Positions 46,550-55,182 of a stretch of 64,000 nucleotides of DNA are shown here, in pieces. A program made the position numbers and the translations under genes. The notes under the pieces were generated by a model. The model was not told where the DNA came from, did not search any database, and worked only from the letters and a program-made list of their open reading frames with translations. Every line of letters starts with the position of its first letter. Position 1 is the stretch's first letter. This stretch comes from Gimesia aquarii (GTDB lineage Bacteria > Planctomycetota > Planctomycetia > Planctomycetales > Planctomycetaceae). The stretch is from the NCBI RefSeq assembly GCF_007748195.1, contig NZ_CP037920.1, forward strand, positions 2,791,501 through 2,855,500. The letters are read 5' to 3'.

Positions 46550-47584
46550 CTAAGACTGCTTTTTATGTTGAGCCAGCTTCACAGCCGCTTTAATTGCTTC
46601 CATGATTCCGTTAGTGTCGGGAACTATCTCTGTCCAGGCAATATCAAAGGCAGTTCCATGGCTGGGACTGGTTCTTACGATAGGCAACCCCAGCGTAATA
46701 TTGACTGCCTGATCAAATCCGAGAAGTTTAAATGGGATATGCCCCTGATCATGGTACATCGCAACAACAGCATCAAACTCGCCACTTACTGCTCTCCGGA
46801 TGAGTGTATCCGCAGGGAAAGGCCCCGTGATATCTAGTCCCAATTGTGCAGCTTGTTCGACTGCCGGAGCGATGATACGCGCTTCTTCGTCGCCAAAGAG
46901 ACCATGTTCTCCCGCATGAGGATTAAGTGCGCAGACAGCAACACGCGGGACAGCTGCGCCCATAATTTCCATTAAATTGCAAATCAGATGAATCTTCTCA
47001 TAGATCTCTTGAGTCTTAAGTAAACCTGGTACACTGGCAATGGATGTATGTAACGTAGTATGCACAATGCCCAGTCCCGACGGTGGTTTAATGACATTAT
47101 TATGGGGTAGATAAAGCATCATTCCAAACTCGTCGACCTGACAGCGGTCTGCCAGAATCTCGGTATGACCAGGATAATTGATGTTGGCGAGATGTAACGC
47201 TTCTTTATTCAGCGGCGCAGTAGTGATGGCGTCTACTTGTCCTGACAGACAATCATCTATTGCACTCACCAGATAATCGTAAGCACCCTGACCAGATCGA
47301 GCATCAATCTGACAGGGAGCCGCGTCAATAACATCGGCTTTTCCACGATCAATGCAGAAAGCCGTTTTTACTTTGAATTCAAGTTTGTCCGAAACACCGT
47401 CAATCGAAACGATTTGCAGTTCACTACCAGATTGCTGGGCAGCACGACTCAAGATGTGGGCATTACCATAAATGATCGGGTGACAGATTTCAAAGAGTTC
47501 AGATCGGCAGCAGAGCGCATCGAGAAGCTGAGGGCCAATGCCTGAAACGTCACCCATGGTTAATGCAATATATGGCAGTTTCAT
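46550..47584 (-). CDS. pdxA: 4-hydroxythreonine-4-phosphate dehydrogenase (PdxA)
   Basis: 344 residues. ALTMGDVSGIGPQL begins the family, and the metal-ligand His segments appear in NYPGHTEILADRC, CALNPHAGEHGLFG and AMYHDQGHIPFKLL. GTAFDIAW is near the end. The enzyme oxidises 4-phosphohydroxy-threonine in the DXP-dependent pathway to pyridoxal phosphate. ATG 47584 overlaps the rfbC stop by four bases (ATGA); the in-frame start at 47605 would overlap more and is not preferred. Confidence 0.93.
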   Translation of the reverse strand: MKLPYIALTMGDVSGIGPQLLDALCCRSELFEICHPIIYGNAHILSRAAQQSGSELQIVSIDGVSDKLEFKVKTAFCIDRGKADVIDAAPCQIDARSGQGAYDYLVSAIDDCLSGQVDAITTAPLNKEALHLANINYPGHTEILADRCQVDEFGMMLYLPHNNVIKPPSGLGIVHTTLHTSIASVPGLLKTQEIYEKIHLICNLMEIMGAAVPRVAVCALNPHAGEHGLFGDEEARIIAPAVEQAAQLGLDITGPFPADTLIRRAVSGEFDAVVAMYHDQGHIPFKLLGFDQAVNITLGLPIVRTSPSHGTAFDIAWTEIVPDTNGIMEAIKAAVKLAQHKKQS

Positions 47585-48129
47585 AGCGTTTCGAAATATT
47601 CGCATTCGTTTAGCGGAAGGCCGTTTCGATCTTTTTCAGAGAGAATCGGCTCGGAATTGATTGGCCAATCAATTTCTAAGGCCGGATCATTCCAGAGTAG
47701 TGTTTTTTCATTTTCCGGAAAATAATAATCGCTGCACTTGTACATAAAATCTGCATGTGGACTGAGAACATAAAATCCATGCGCAAACCCGGCTGGCACG
47801 AATAGCTGCTGGTGATTTTCTGCTGTTAATGTAATTGAGAATGATTTACCGAAAGTGGGCGAATTTTTTCTCAGATCAACACAGACATCAAAAATTTCAC
47901 CTTGGACAACAAAAACAAGTTTTGCCTGAGGGCGTTTGATTTGAAAATGTAACCCTCGCAAAATGCCAGCCGAAGAGCGAGAGGAATTGTCTTGAACAAA
48001 TGTTTCGTTGACTCCCACTTTTTGATAGCGTTCTTGCTGATATGTTTCTTTGAAAAACCCACGTTCATCTGCAAACACTCGAGGGGTAATGACTAATAAA
48101 CCGGGAAAATCCGTTTGTTGTACGTCCAT
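47581..48129 (-). CDS. rfbC: dTDP-4-dehydrorhamnose 3,5-epimerase
   Basis: 182 residues of a cupin-fold epimerase. ETYQQERYQKVGVNETFVQDN and LRGLHFQIKRPQAKLV match RmlC, including the catalytic His. FVPAGFAHGFYVLS and YKCSDYYFPENEKTLLWNDP follow. It makes the precursor of dTDP-rhamnose. It is the first gene of the operon with pdxA, which it overlaps by four bases. The other rml genes are not in the window. Confidence 0.93.
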   Translation of the reverse strand: MDVQQTDFPGLLVITPRVFADERGFFKETYQQERYQKVGVNETFVQDNSSRSSAGILRGLHFQIKRPQAKLVFVVQGEIFDVCVDLRKNSPTFGKSFSITLTAENHQQLFVPAGFAHGFYVLSPHADFMYKCSDYYFPENEKTLLWNDPALEIDWPINSEPILSEKDRNGLPLNECEYFETL

Positions 48130-48428
48130 TATTCGATAGCTGTTTCGATTTCAGGTTAGATTGAAGCTGTCGTAAATCCGTTTTCTTCAATAAATCATAG
48201 CGGATTTTCTGTTGTATGAAAGCAACGTAAGAGTCTGATCTAGTAGAGTTGAGTATCTTTTTAAACGTTTTGATATGCCACAAGTCTAATTTTCAAAAGA
48301 ATTTAGAATAACGAGTAACCACGTGGTTTTTTGTCTTTTTTCTTGAAAACGGTACCCTATATCGCGTATCCTATAGTCAACATTTCTTACCTAAGAAGTA
48401 GATCCTCTTTTTTCGTTGCAGATGATTT

Positions 48429-49508
48429 ATGAAGTTGAGCCATTTATTGAATAAGAATGTAGCAGCTAATGCATTACTTAGACACGTTTTAAGTAGCGTG
48501 TTGGGATGCGCGCTCGTTCTCATGATTTCAGAAGTCACAGCTGAGGAAGTGAAAGTTAGGAAACCGGTTTCTCCGGTTGTCAAGACAAAGCTTTCTGAAG
48601 TCTTTTTTAAGACAGTGCCTGACTCACTGGAAGATCTGCAAGAGATTGAGAAACAAGTGACTTCTCTCACGAAATCCTCAATTCACAGTACTGTTTCAGT
48701 TCGTGTGGGAGACGCTCAGGGAAGTGGTGTTATTATCGACAATAAATCTGGATATATCCTCACAGCAGCTCATGTAATTGGGTTAGCACAAAAAAATGCG
48801 ACCATCATTTTACATGATGGCCGAACTCTTAAAGGGAAAACGATGGGTTTAAATCGGGGAATGGATGCCGGATTGATCAAACTCGTTGATGAAGACAAGA
48901 CAAAAATTAGTAAACTCCCTGTGGTAAAGATGGGAGATAATTCCAAAGTGGAGCCGGGAGACTGGGTGATTGCCACTGGACACCCCAATGGATATCAGGC
49001 AGGGCGTCCTCCTGTTGTACGCTTAGGTAGAATTGTTTCCCAAAAGAAGCATCTTATTCAAACGGATTGCACTCTAATCGGTGGAGATTCCGGCGGACCT
49101 CTCTTTAATATGAGCGGGGATGTGATAGGCATTCACAGTCGGATCGGACCTTCAACAAGTTGGAACTTTCACATTCCGGCTTCAGCGTTTCAGAACGATT
49201 GGGAAAAGCTTGTCTCCGGCGATATGTGGGGGGCAAAACCTTTAGGGCAAAATGCTGTTTTAGGAGTGAATGGAGTTAACACGGATCAAGGCTGCAAAGT
49301 CGTGGGCGTGACACGAGGCTTCCCAGCACAGATCGCAGGAATCAAAGAAAATGATGTCATTATTCAATTAAATAACCAGAGAATTACAGGAATTGAACAA
49401 CTGGCTGAGGTCGTTCAGCGTTATAAGCCTGGGCAAACCATTCAGATTAAGTTGATTCGTGACAAGAAAACAATGACGTTCGAAGTGCAATTGGCAGCCA
49501 GAGACTAA
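48429..49508 (+). CDS. HtrA-like serine protease with PDZ domain, apparently active
   Basis: 359 residues with an N-terminal signal or anchor. The chymotrypsin-fold domain (about 80-260) has His115 (LTAAHVI), Asp146 (GMDAGLIK) and Ser221 (GGDSGGP), the full triad. A PDZ domain (about 275-355, with VLGVNGV and GFPAQIAGIKENDVIIQLNNQRI) follows. It is expected to degrade or guard misfolded proteins outside the cytoplasm. It is directly upstream (82 bases) of a similar but degenerate protein and probably co-expressed with it. Confidence 0.9.
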   Translation: MKLSHLLNKNVAANALLRHVLSSVLGCALVLMISEVTAEEVKVRKPVSPVVKTKLSEVFFKTVPDSLEDLQEIEKQVTSLTKSSIHSTVSVRVGDAQGSGVIIDNKSGYILTAAHVIGLAQKNATIILHDGRTLKGKTMGLNRGMDAGLIKLVDEDKTKISKLPVVKMGDNSKVEPGDWVIATGHPNGYQAGRPPVVRLGRIVSQKKHLIQTDCTLIGGDSGGPLFNMSGDVIGIHSRIGPSTSWNFHIPASAFQNDWEKLVSGDMWGAKPLGQNAVLGVNGVNTDQGCKVVGVTRGFPAQIAGIKENDVIIQLNNQRITGIEQLAEVVQRYKPGQTIQIKLIRDKKTMTFEVQLAARD

Positions 49509-49578
49509 TGAAATGCCAGGACAGGCTGAGATGTTTGATTCTATTTTGAATTTAAGATCACAGTCCGAATTATGTATT

Positions 49579-49584
49579 AAGGAG
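49579..49584 (+). promoter_or_regulatory. Ribosome-binding site deciding a TTG start
   Basis: AAGGAG lies six bases before TTG at 49591. This places the start inside the longer in-frame reading frame (from ATG 49513) and directly before a normal signal peptide. Confidence 0.6.
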
Positions 49585-49590
49585 AAACTC

Positions 49591-50682
49591 TTGAACCAGG
49601 ATCAAAAAAATAAAGGTACCGAATCGAGTCGTCGATTTTTGGCGATGCTTTTGATCGTTCCGCTGTTCATGGGAAGTCTTACTTCATATGGCTATGCCTG
49701 GGATCAATTACAACCAAGTCAATTGACAGGGGGCTCTCAGATCCGAAAAGCTTTTCGTGCAGTGGTCTCCACACCTCGATCATGGACGGTGCGAGTACGC
49801 TCGAACGGAAAAGAAGCGTCTCTGGGCGCCATTGTTGGCTCAGACGGCTGGATTTTAACTAAGGCCAGCCAACTTCAAGGTAAGATCACCTGTGAGTTAT
49901 CAACGGCCGAACGCTTTGAAGCAGAAATCATCGGAGTAGACGGAAAGCTGGATTTGGCTTTGATTAAGATTGATGCACATAATCTTCCTACAGTCAGGTG
50001 GCGTTCTGCCTCAGATCCCAAGGTTGGACAATGGCTGGCAACACCTGGTTTAAGTATGTCACCTGTGAGTGTAGGCGTACTCAGTGTTTCAAGACGTTCC
50101 GTCAAGCCCGCCCCTGGTGTTCTGGGAGTACAAATCGGTGATGCTGAAGGTGGGGCATTAGTGAAATCAGTGCTTCGGGAAAGTGGCGCGGAGCAGGCAG
50201 GGTTGAAAGCCGGTGATGTGATTTTAAACGTCGCCGGTGTCGAGATCGAAGATGCGAATGCGCTCTCAAGTTTTGTTCGCAAATTTTTGCCTGGCGACCG
50301 GGTTCTTTTGAAGGTTTTAAGAGAAAAGGAAGAACTCACAGCCGAAGTCATCCTCACTGACCCCCAAATGCTGATTTATGATCGTTTACGCGAAATGCAA
50401 AAGAAGATGGGAGGCGCCTTAAGCCGCCGTAAAACTGGCTTTACAGAAGTTTTTCAACATGATGCTGTACTACGACCAGAAGATTGTGGTGGAGTCATTG
50501 TGGACCTTAAAGGGCAGGCCGTAGGTTTGAATATTGCGCGTGCTGGTAGAACAAAGTCATTTGCAATCCCGGCTAACCATGTGATTCCAATGATTGAAAA
50601 GTTGAAACTGAAAAAGTATGCTCCCTACAATCCACTGAAGGATACTAAGGAACAGACGGTATCGACTGGGATGTCATCCTGA
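49591..50682 (+). CDS. HtrA-like pseudoprotease with PDZ domain inserted in the protease fold
   Basis: About 363 residues from the preferred TTG start. A signal peptide (LAMLLIVPLFMGSLTSYGYA) precedes a chymotrypsin-like fold. Aligned with its neighbour, the catalytic His is Ser93 (LTKASQ), Asp121 is kept (KLDLALIK), and the catalytic Ser is Cys299 (EDCGG for GDSGG). A PDZ domain (about 176-256) sits inside the second beta-barrel, before the DCGG segment. In HtrA proteins PDZ domains normally follow the protease. Hydrolysis is therefore unlikely; it may regulate or bind for the active neighbour. The last bases overlap the convergent mfnB gene by nine. Confidence 0.82.
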   Translation: MNQDQKNKGTESSRRFLAMLLIVPLFMGSLTSYGYAWDQLQPSQLTGGSQIRKAFRAVVSTPRSWTVRVRSNGKEASLGAIVGSDGWILTKASQLQGKITCELSTAERFEAEIIGVDGKLDLALIKIDAHNLPTVRWRSASDPKVGQWLATPGLSMSPVSVGVLSVSRRSVKPAPGVLGVQIGDAEGGALVKSVLRESGAEQAGLKAGDVILNVAGVEIEDANALSSFVRKFLPGDRVLLKVLREKEELTAEVILTDPQMLIYDRLREMQKKMGGALSRRKTGFTEVFQHDAVLRPEDCGGVIVDLKGQAVGLNIARAGRTKSFAIPANHVIPMIEKLKLKKYAPYNPLKDTKEQTVSTGMSS

Positions 50683-51423
50683 TTCCATGAACGTATATTG
50701 GCGGTCAAGTTCTTTTCGAAATGTCTTCACTGCCAGTTTTTGGACTTGGTTCGTTCTTTGGCTTCCAACACAAGCGGCACCTCGAATCCCGATGATGTCG
50801 GGCGAAATATCCGACAGCAACTCGAGGTGATCAGACGTAATCGAGCCTGCTAAGGCGATCTTTAAATTATATTTTTGTGCTCGATCAATGAGTCGCTGAA
50901 TCTCTTCAAGGCGCATACAGCTTAACAGGCTTTGACCTTGTTTGTCGTAGGTGTCAATTAATAGACCCGCACACCGACTTTTGATGGCTGCGGTAAGAAC
51001 ATCTTCTGGTGGAATGGAACGAGCCTGTTTCCAGTCTGCGTAAGCTACTGCGATCCACTGAAATGTCGCTTTATTAGTTACTTCAATTCGCTGTCTCCAG
51101 TTTAACCAATCTGAGTACCAGTTGTCTGATTGTTTCGTTTCTGATAGTCCCATTTTCAAGTAGGTAACTTCTGAAGGGATGGTCGGAGTAATGCGTTTTT
51201 CTTTCTGCTCTACCAGTTCTCCCAGTGCCAGACTTAAGGGGACATTTACCGGTTGCTTGAAAAAGTAGTCGCTTATTGAATGGAGTATTTCTTCATCGAC
51301 CATTCCCAGAGCGCCGTTTAAAGGTTCTTTAAGGTCGAGAATGTCACAACCACCATTTAGCGCAGGTAGTACTTCGTCTCGGTTCCTGATACTGACGAGA
51401 AGCTGTACACGATGTGGATTCAA
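50674..51423 (-). CDS. mfnB: (5-Formylfuran-3-yl)methyl phosphate synthase (MfnB, DUF556)
   Basis: 249 residues. LLVSIRNRDEVLPALNGGCDILDLKEPLNGALG is the DUF556/MfnB start: a Lys in DLKEPLNG (Lys32) corresponds to the Schiff-base Lys of archaeal MfnB. IALAGSITSDHLELLSDISPDIIGIRGAACVG follows. MfnB converts two glyceraldehyde 3-phosphate molecules to the furan precursor of methanofuran. Planctomycetes are known to have H4MPT/methanofuran-linked C1 genes. It is 21 bases after the amidohydrolase gene on the same strand. It overlaps the convergent pseudoprotease gene by nine bases. Confidence 0.86.
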   Translation of the reverse strand: MNPHRVQLLVSIRNRDEVLPALNGGCDILDLKEPLNGALGMVDEEILHSISDYFFKQPVNVPLSLALGELVEQKEKRITPTIPSEVTYLKMGLSETKQSDNWYSDWLNWRQRIEVTNKATFQWIAVAYADWKQARSIPPEDVLTAAIKSRCAGLLIDTYDKQGQSLLSCMRLEEIQRLIDRAQKYNLKIALAGSITSDHLELLSDISPDIIGIRGAACVGSQRTNQVQKLAVKTFRKELDRQYTFMESG

Positions 51424-51444
51424 TGCAGAACCTTCCTGGAGCCT

Positions 51445-53055
51445 CTAACGGCTGTTCTTTTCTGATGACTTTTCAGTCGGTTTGTGACGTAAGGCTTTGC
51501 CTGCCAAACTGCCGGTTGGAGATCCTGCAGTGATCGCTGGCTTTCCATTTACGAAGAGGTATCGAATGCCTTTTGAATACTGATGCGGATCATCAAATGT
51601 AGCCAGATCGATTAATGACTGTGGGTCAAACACAACAATATCTGCAAATGCTCCTTTACGAAGGTAACCCCTCTCTTTTAAACCAAGAATATCAGCAGGC
51701 AGCCCGGTTGCACTTCGAACTGCATGTTCTAATGGAATTACTTGTTCCCGGATGGCATAATATCCCAGCTTTCTGGGAAATGTACCGTATTGCCTCGGAT
51801 GCGGACGATCTGAGCCTGGCAGGTAGGCACGTCCGTCTGAAGCAGTCGCAACCCAGTCGATTTTCATAATTTGTCGAACATCTTCTTCATTCATACTGAA
51901 ATTCACAACTGAGGCACCTCCATGCCGAGTGATCTCCAACACAATTTCTAGCACACTTTTTTTTTCGTTATCTGCGATTTGTTCTAGATTTTTTCCTACC
52001 CATTCCGGCTTTTTTGAATAGCGGGCAATCCGTATTGCTTGACCTCCATCTCGCTTTTCAATGTTACTTTCAATCTTTTTGATGATTTTCGGAGCAGTTT
52101 CTGGAGACTCCAAACGTTTGATCAACTCTTTATTCCCCCCGGCTCTGGCCCAGGCAGGAATTAAAGTGGCTCCCAGTGATGTGCTCGATGCGATATAAGG
52201 ATATTGATCTGCGGTTACAATTTGTCCCTGTTTACGTGCATCATCTATCATTTGAGCTGCTCTGATAACTAATCCCCAGGCATCCCGACCACTGGATTTG
52301 AAGTGTGAAATATGAACTGGTAATTTTGCCTGTTGGCCAATTTTGAGGGCTTCATTCACAGCTGAGAGTAGTTCTGTACTTTCATTGCGGATATGGCTGG
52401 CATAGATCCCCTTAAATTGTGATACGATTTTTGCCAGTTCAATGAGTTCATCTGTCTGGGCATAAGAACTGGGAACATAGATTAACCCGGTCGACATTCC
52501 CCAGGCACCATCCTGCATAGCTTTACGCGCCAGATGTTTCATCGTTTTGAGTTCTGTAGGTGTTGGCTTTCGTTGACCTGATCCCATGACTTGATTACGG
52601 AGAGAACCTTGCGGGATGAGGTGCATTACATTCGTCCCGCTTCCCGAAGTATCAATTTTTTGATAATAGGCCTTGGTATTAACAGGGCCACTGCCACAAT
52701 TCCCCGTTACGATTGTAGTACATCCCTGGGTGACATAGTTCATATTCGCGCGAGTTAACGGGGAGACAATCTGTCGATCGCTATGGTTGTGTAAATCGAT
52801 GAATCCGGGAGCGATTATCAGGCCGCGACATTCAATAGTTTGATCGGCCGGGGTGTTGATTTCTGGGGCGATTAATACTATACGCTCGTCCCTAATAGCG
52901 ACGTCTCCTTGGAATCCTGGTTTTCCAGTGCCATCAATCAGCATGCCACCCTTCAGAAGCAGATCAAATGGTTCCGATTCTTGAGCGATTACTGAGAAAG
53001 CTGGTGTAAAGGTTGTCAGCAGAAACAGACAAAGTAAGAAGAGAAGCTGTTTCAT
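51445..53055 (-). CDS. Secreted N-acyl-D-amino-acid deacylase-like amidohydrolase
   Basis: 536 residues. A signal peptide (LLFLLCLFLLTTFTPAFS) precedes an amidohydrolase-3 family domain. GFIDLHNHSDRQ has the metal-binding HxH, with later VHISHFKSSG and the residues of ASDGRAYLPG. The C-terminus EHAVRSATGLPADILGLKERG and KGAFADIVVFDP is typical of D-aminoacylases. It should release D-amino acids from acylated forms; the acyl substrate is open. AAAGGAG lies upstream of the ATG. It is the first gene of the operon with mfnB. Confidence 0.88.
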   Translation of the reverse strand: MKQLLFLLCLFLLTTFTPAFSVIAQESEPFDLLLKGGMLIDGTGKPGFQGDVAIRDERIVLIAPEINTPADQTIECRGLIIAPGFIDLHNHSDRQIVSPLTRANMNYVTQGCTTIVTGNCGSGPVNTKAYYQKIDTSGSGTNVMHLIPQGSLRNQVMGSGQRKPTPTELKTMKHLARKAMQDGAWGMSTGLIYVPSSYAQTDELIELAKIVSQFKGIYASHIRNESTELLSAVNEALKIGQQAKLPVHISHFKSSGRDAWGLVIRAAQMIDDARKQGQIVTADQYPYIASSTSLGATLIPAWARAGGNKELIKRLESPETAPKIIKKIESNIEKRDGGQAIRIARYSKKPEWVGKNLEQIADNEKKSVLEIVLEITRHGGASVVNFSMNEEDVRQIMKIDWVATASDGRAYLPGSDRPHPRQYGTFPRKLGYYAIREQVIPLEHAVRSATGLPADILGLKERGYLRKGAFADIVVFDPQSLIDLATFDDPHQYSKGIRYLFVNGKPAITAGSPTGSLAGKALRHKPTEKSSEKNSR

Positions 53056-53201
53056 GCGATGTAACTCCTTTGTAGGCTAGAGATTTAAGTTGCTATCTCG
53101 TAATTTATGAAGTTTTGACGTAGGAATAGTCAAAGTATCGCTAAAACCGGACAGAACTGCCAGTAAGAATATCTATTTCTGGGCTTTGCTTTGTTAATCT
53201 A

Positions 53202-53230
53202 TTGTTGATATATTTCGCCCCTTATATAGT
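53202..53230 (+). promoter_or_regulatory. Possible promoter for typA
   Basis: TTGTTG (53202-53207) and TATAGT (53225-53230) are 17 bases apart. The -35 is weak. A leader of about 105 bases would precede the start. Confidence 0.35.
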
Positions 53231-53341
53231 TGCCTGATGCGCTTTTAGGCGGTTTTAGATAAGACCCTCTGTTCCCTGTACGGAACGTTTAAATATCGAG
53301 ATGGTCTGCTCCGGGATTCATAGTGGGAAGAGTTGAGAGTC

Positions 53342-55165
53342 ATGAAACGAGAAGATGTGCGGAACATAGCAATCATTGCGCACGTAGATCATGGGAAGAC
53401 GACACTGGTCGATGCATTACTGCATCAAAGTGGCCAATTTCGTGATTCTCAATTGAAAGGTGACTGTATTCTGGATTCGAACGATCTGGAACGGGAACGT
53501 GGTATCACTATTTTGGCCAAAAACATTGCATTGATGTATAAAGGGGTCAAAGTCAATATCATCGATACGCCGGGACACGCGGATTTTGGTGGTGAGGTGG
53601 AACGTGTATTACGAATGGCTGATGGCGTTTTAATCTTGGTCGATGCATTTGAAGGTCCCAGGCCACAAACACGTTTCGTCTTGAAAAAGGCACTGGAATG
53701 CCACTTAAAGCCTGTGGTGGTTATCAACAAAATTGACCGCCCTGATTGTCGTCCTGATCATGTACTGAGTGAGATGTTCGATTTATTTGTTGAGTTAGAT
53801 GCAGATGATGAAACACTCGATTTCCCATATATCTATGCCAGTGCTCGTGAAGGTTTTGCGACGCACGATCTTGAAAACTTCGGCAATAGTATTCACCCGT
53901 TACTCGACATGGTATTGGAAAACGTACCCGCTCCCGATGTGAATCAGGATGCACCACTAACAATGATGGTAACAACCTTGGAGTGGTCCGAATATGTTGG
54001 TCGAGTAGCGACAGGTCGAATTAGTAGTGGAAGAGTCCGCCCGGGAGAAAAGGTAACGCTCATCAAAAGAAGTGGAGAGCATGTAAAGACCACAGTTGAT
54101 TCGGTTGAGCTATTCAATAACCTTGGAAGAGCACCCGTTGATGAAGCATCTGCCGGCGATATTGTGGCATTAGTCGGACTGGATAGTCCGGAAATTGGTG
54201 ATACGGTTGCCTGTGCTGAGAAGCCCGAAGCGCTCACACGAATTGATGTCGATGAACCCACATTGTCGATGCTGTTCACGATCAATAGTTCTCCGTTAGC
54301 AGGTCAGGATGGAAAGTATGTGACCAGTCGTAATCTGCGCGAACGGCTAATGCGTGAATTGGAATCAAATGTGGCATTACGTGTTACCGAACGAGAGGAT
54401 AAGGATTCATTTTCCGTTTCCGGGCGGGGCATTTTACATTTGTCCGTTTTAATCGAGCAGATGCGCCGAGAAGGTTATGAGCTCTCCGTAGGAAAACCTG
54501 AAGTAATTCGTAAGAAAATTGATGGCAAATGGCACGAGCCTTTTGAGTCGATGGAAGTCGATGTTCCATCGGAAGTCGTTGGATCTGTAATGGAACTGGT
54601 CTGTGCCCGTCGTGGTCAAATGATTGATATGACGTCTGGTGAGACGGGAATGTCGCATCTGAAATTTTCGATACCTGCTCGTGGATTGATTGGTCTGAGG
54701 ACGCGATTGTTGAATGCAACAAAAGGCGAAGCCATTATTAATCATCGTTTTGAAGCATACAAGCTGAGTGAAGGGGAAGTACCCCGACGTGCGAATGGTG
54801 TGTTAATTTCACAGGATAACGGTCAGGCTGTTGGGTATGCCTTGTGGAAACTGCGGGACCGTGCGGAATTCTTTATTGGACCAGGAGAAGATGTTTATGA
54901 AGGCATGATTGTCGGAGAAAATGCTCGGAACAATGACTTGGTCGTCAACCCGATTCGTGGCAAAAAATTGACCAATGTGCGTGCTTCCGGGTCAGATGAA
55001 AACATGGTTCTCAAACCACCTCGTGAAATGAGTCTCGAAGCGGCTTTAGAGTACATCGAGTATGATGAATATGTAGAGATCACGCCTAAGATCATTCGTT
55101 TGCGAAAAATCTATCTGACTGAGAATGAACGAAAACGGCAACATCGTACTTCGACTGGTGAGTAA
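53342..55165 (+). CDS. typA: Ribosome-associated GTPase TypA/BipA
   Basis: 607 residues. The translational GTPase motifs are clear: AHVDHGKTTL (G1), ERERGITI (G2), DTPGHADFGGEV (G3) and NKIDRP (G4). The C-terminal part is that of TypA/BipA. Start ATG 53342 is preferred over the in-frame TTG at 53333. It is a stress-related ribosome GTPase, highly conserved. It ends 17 bases before the end of the giant membrane protein gene on the other strand. Confidence 0.95.
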   Translation: MKREDVRNIAIIAHVDHGKTTLVDALLHQSGQFRDSQLKGDCILDSNDLERERGITILAKNIALMYKGVKVNIIDTPGHADFGGEVERVLRMADGVLILVDAFEGPRPQTRFVLKKALECHLKPVVVINKIDRPDCRPDHVLSEMFDLFVELDADDETLDFPYIYASAREGFATHDLENFGNSIHPLLDMVLENVPAPDVNQDAPLTMMVTTLEWSEYVGRVATGRISSGRVRPGEKVTLIKRSGEHVKTTVDSVELFNNLGRAPVDEASAGDIVALVGLDSPEIGDTVACAEKPEALTRIDVDEPTLSMLFTINSSPLAGQDGKYVTSRNLRERLMRELESNVALRVTEREDKDSFSVSGRGILHLSVLIEQMRREGYELSVGKPEVIRKKIDGKWHEPFESMEVDVPSEVVGSVMELVCARRGQMIDMTSGETGMSHLKFSIPARGLIGLRTRLLNATKGEAIINHRFEAYKLSEGEVPRRANGVLISQDNGQAVGYALWKLRDRAEFFIGPGEDVYEGMIVGENARNNDLVVNPIRGKKLTNVRASGSDENMVLKPPREMSLEAALEYIEYDEYVEITPKIIRLRKIYLTENERKRQHRTSTGE

Positions 55166-55182
55166 CTCGTTTCGAACTCCGA

